Shown: positions 5,556-6,831 of the stretch, one piece after another
How the letters are laid out: each line of letters begins with the position of its first letter
Numbering within the stretch: position 1 is the stretch's first letter
NCBI GenBank assembly: GCA_007122815.1
Contig: SKSV01000160.1
Coordinates: 1-6,831, forward strand
DNA: 6,831 nt
Source of the DNA: Trueperaceae bacterium
GTDB lineage: Bacteria > Deinococcota > Deinococci > Deinococcales > Trueperaceae
Reading direction: 5' to 3'
Notes under the pieces: generated by a model
What the model was told of the DNA's origin: nothing
What the model saw: only the letters and a program-made list of their open reading frames with translations
Database searches by the model: none
Position numbers and translations under genes: made by a program

Positions 5556-6831
5556 ATGACCTGGTCGCTGTCGCCGCTCAGCCTTGCGCTCGTCATCACC
5601 GCGGCCACCTTGGCCATGCTGGCGAGCGTGGCCTGGGGCAGGCGTCGCGCCACTCGCGGGGCGCGCTCGTTCACCTTCCTGATGCTCTTTGCGGCGGTCT
5701 GGGCGCTGCTCGAGGCTCTCCAGGCCAGCGACCCCGACCCGCTGCGCGCGCTCGCCTGGCGACAGCTGAAGTACGTCGGCGTAGCCGGTCTGCCGGTCGC
5801 GTTCCTGGTCTTCGCGAACGACTACACGCGCGGAGCCGATTGGCTGAACCGCTTCAGCGTGGCGCTGCTGCTGCTGGTGCCGCTGGTGACGGTCGGCTTC
5901 ACCTGGACCAACCCCCTGCACGGTCTCATGTGGACCAGCGGACCCGGAGCGCCCGACCCCGAGACGCTGACGCGCGCGTTCCGTGGCCACTGGTTCTGGG
6001 TGCACACGGCCTACTCGTACGCCTTGATCGCGCTCGGTTCCTTCTACCTGCTGCGCGGTTACGTCCGCACGCCGAAGGCCTACCGGGCGCAGCTCACGTG
6101 GGTGCTCATCGCCGTGCTGATCCCGTGGCTCGCCAACCTGGTGGTGGTGGTCGGCCAGGTGGAGACAGGCGACGTTGACGTAACCCCGGTGGCGTTCGCG
6201 CTCTCGGCCTTCGCTTTCGCGCGTAGCCTCTTCTCGCACCGCCTGCTCGACATAGTGCCGGTCGCCCAGGAAGCCGTGGTGCGTCACCTGTCGGATGCCG
6301 TGATCGTCACCGACGAGAGTGGGCGCACCTTGCAGCTCAACCCGGCCGCCCAGGGCTTGCTGGCGCTCGACGACGCCGACGGGGTCGTGGGGCGGCCCTT
6401 CTCGCAGCTGTTCAGCGGCGCGCCCGAACTGGTCGAGGCGCTCCGCGAGCCCGAGGGTGAGCGCCTGGAGGTCGTGCTGCAAGTTGGCGGCGCGAACCGC
6501 AGCTTCGAAGCTCAGGTGACGCCCCTGACCGACCGCCGCGGCCGCACGACCGGAAGGCTGATCCGCCTCCAGGACATCGAACGCCAGGTGCAGGCCGAGC
6601 GCACCGTGCTTCTCGCCGAGACCGCCCTACGGCACCAGGAGTCGTACGTGCTCGCACTGCAGGAGGTCACCGAGGGTCTCATGCGGCGCGCTCCCCTCGG
6701 CTCGTTGCTGGGCGCCGTCATGCGGCATGCCAGCGAGGTGCTCGAGGCGCCGCACGGCTTCCTCGACCTGATCGACCCCGAGAGCGGCACCACGGTGCGC
6801 GAGCGCGCCCGTGGGCGCTTCGCCGAGACCG
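5556..6831 (+). CDS. 7TM-PAS-GAF membrane sensor protein, probable histidine kinase (C-terminus outside window)
   Basis: The frame is open from ATG 5556 through the right edge, giving 425 complete codons. The start is well supported by GGAGGAG at 5544-5550 with a 5-nt spacer. Seven hydrophobic helices are seen at about 8-27, 39-57, 72-88, 100-118, 147-167, 180-201 and 209-227. The pattern matches the histidine-kinase N-terminal 7TM sensor region: W-R-Q-L-KYVG before TM3, FVWxH-like WFWVHTAYSY before TM5, and SHRLLDIVPVAQEAVV leading out of TM7. A PAS domain follows (about 238-342: LSDAVIVTDESGRTLQLNPAA through GRLIRLQDI). A short charged, probably coiled-coil linker comes next (343-365), then the start of a GAF domain (about 383 onward: LGSLLGAVMRHASEVL, then APHGFLDLIDPESG). 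The output module is not visible. HisKA plus HATPase is most likely from family precedent, but a GGDEF output also occurs behind such sensors. The ligand is unknown. It lies 89 nt downstream of the permease on the same strand. Confidence 0.9.
   Translation, partial: MTWSLSPLSLALVITAATLAMLASVAWGRRRATRGARSFTFLMLFAAVWALLEALQASDPDPLRALAWRQLKYVGVAGLPVAFLVFANDYTRGADWLNRFSVALLLLVPLVTVGFTWTNPLHGLMWTSGPGAPDPETLTRAFRGHWFWVHTAYSYALIALGSFYLLRGYVRTPKAYRAQLTWVLIAVLIPWLANLVVVVGQVETGDVDVTPVAFALSAFAFARSLFSHRLLDIVPVAQEAVVRHLSDAVIVTDESGRTLQLNPAAQGLLALDDADGVVGRPFSQLFSGAPELVEALREPEGERLEVVLQVGGANRSFEAQVTPLTDRRGRTTGRLIRLQDIERQVQAERTVLLAETALRHQESYVLALQEVTEGLMRRAPLGSLLGAVMRHASEVLEAPHGFLDLIDPESGTTVRERARGRFAET

Noticed and set aside
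5367..6482. Minus-strand frame of 371 aa opposite the sensor gene.
   Set aside because: Same His/Gln/Arg-rich shadow composition. The plus strand has a strong ribosome binding site and clear 7TM-PAS coding.
1..6831. Mobile element, CRISPR array, tRNA or rRNA.
   Set aside because: No direct-repeat arrays, transposase motifs, terminal inverted repeats or RNA gene sequences were seen, and coding with uniform base use fills nearly all of the window.

Overview
This is a high-GC, gene-dense bacterial window with short intergenic gaps, overlapping genes and a GTG start. Composition, TANNNT-type -10 boxes (one just ahead of a start codon with no clear Shine-Dalgarno) and a 7TM-PAS-GAF sensor together suggest Deinococcota, perhaps a Truepera-like lineage. 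This is a guess from style; Chloroflexota or Actinomycetota are not excluded. No rRNA, tRNA, CRISPR array, transposase or insertion sequence is visible, and nothing points to recent transfer.

Layout: (1) Positions 2-394 (+) hold the C-terminal part of an ABC ATPase whose start lies left of the window. (2) Positions 406-3469 (-) hold a compact three-gene operon, transcribed leftward. An ABC ATPase comes first, then two ABC-2 type permeases, with both junctions overlapping by 4 nt (GTGA and ATGA). Together they should form one heteromeric export complex of the NatAB/YbhFSR general type. (3) Positions 3470-3603 form a divergent promoter region. (4) Positions 3604-5466 (+) encode an SLC13/DASS-type permease of 620 aa with two RCK_C (TrkA_C) domains in its central cytoplasmic insert. 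(5) After an 89-nt gap, positions 5556-6831 (+) encode the first 425 residues of a membrane sensor: seven TM helices, a PAS domain, a short coiled coil and the beginning of a GAF domain. Its output domain (probably a histidine kinase) lies beyond the right edge.

How the genes may work together: the exporter operon is a self-contained unit whose substrate cannot be read from sequence. The SLC13 permease and the sensor share a strand, but the sensor has a strong ribosome binding site and a possible promoter of its own, so a functional link is only possible. I see no convincing undescribed system. The points worth a second look are a Q-loop substitution in the operon's ATPase, a serine in place of asparagine in the first SNT-type motif of the permease, the possible leaderless start of the permease, and the structured leader of the sensor gene.
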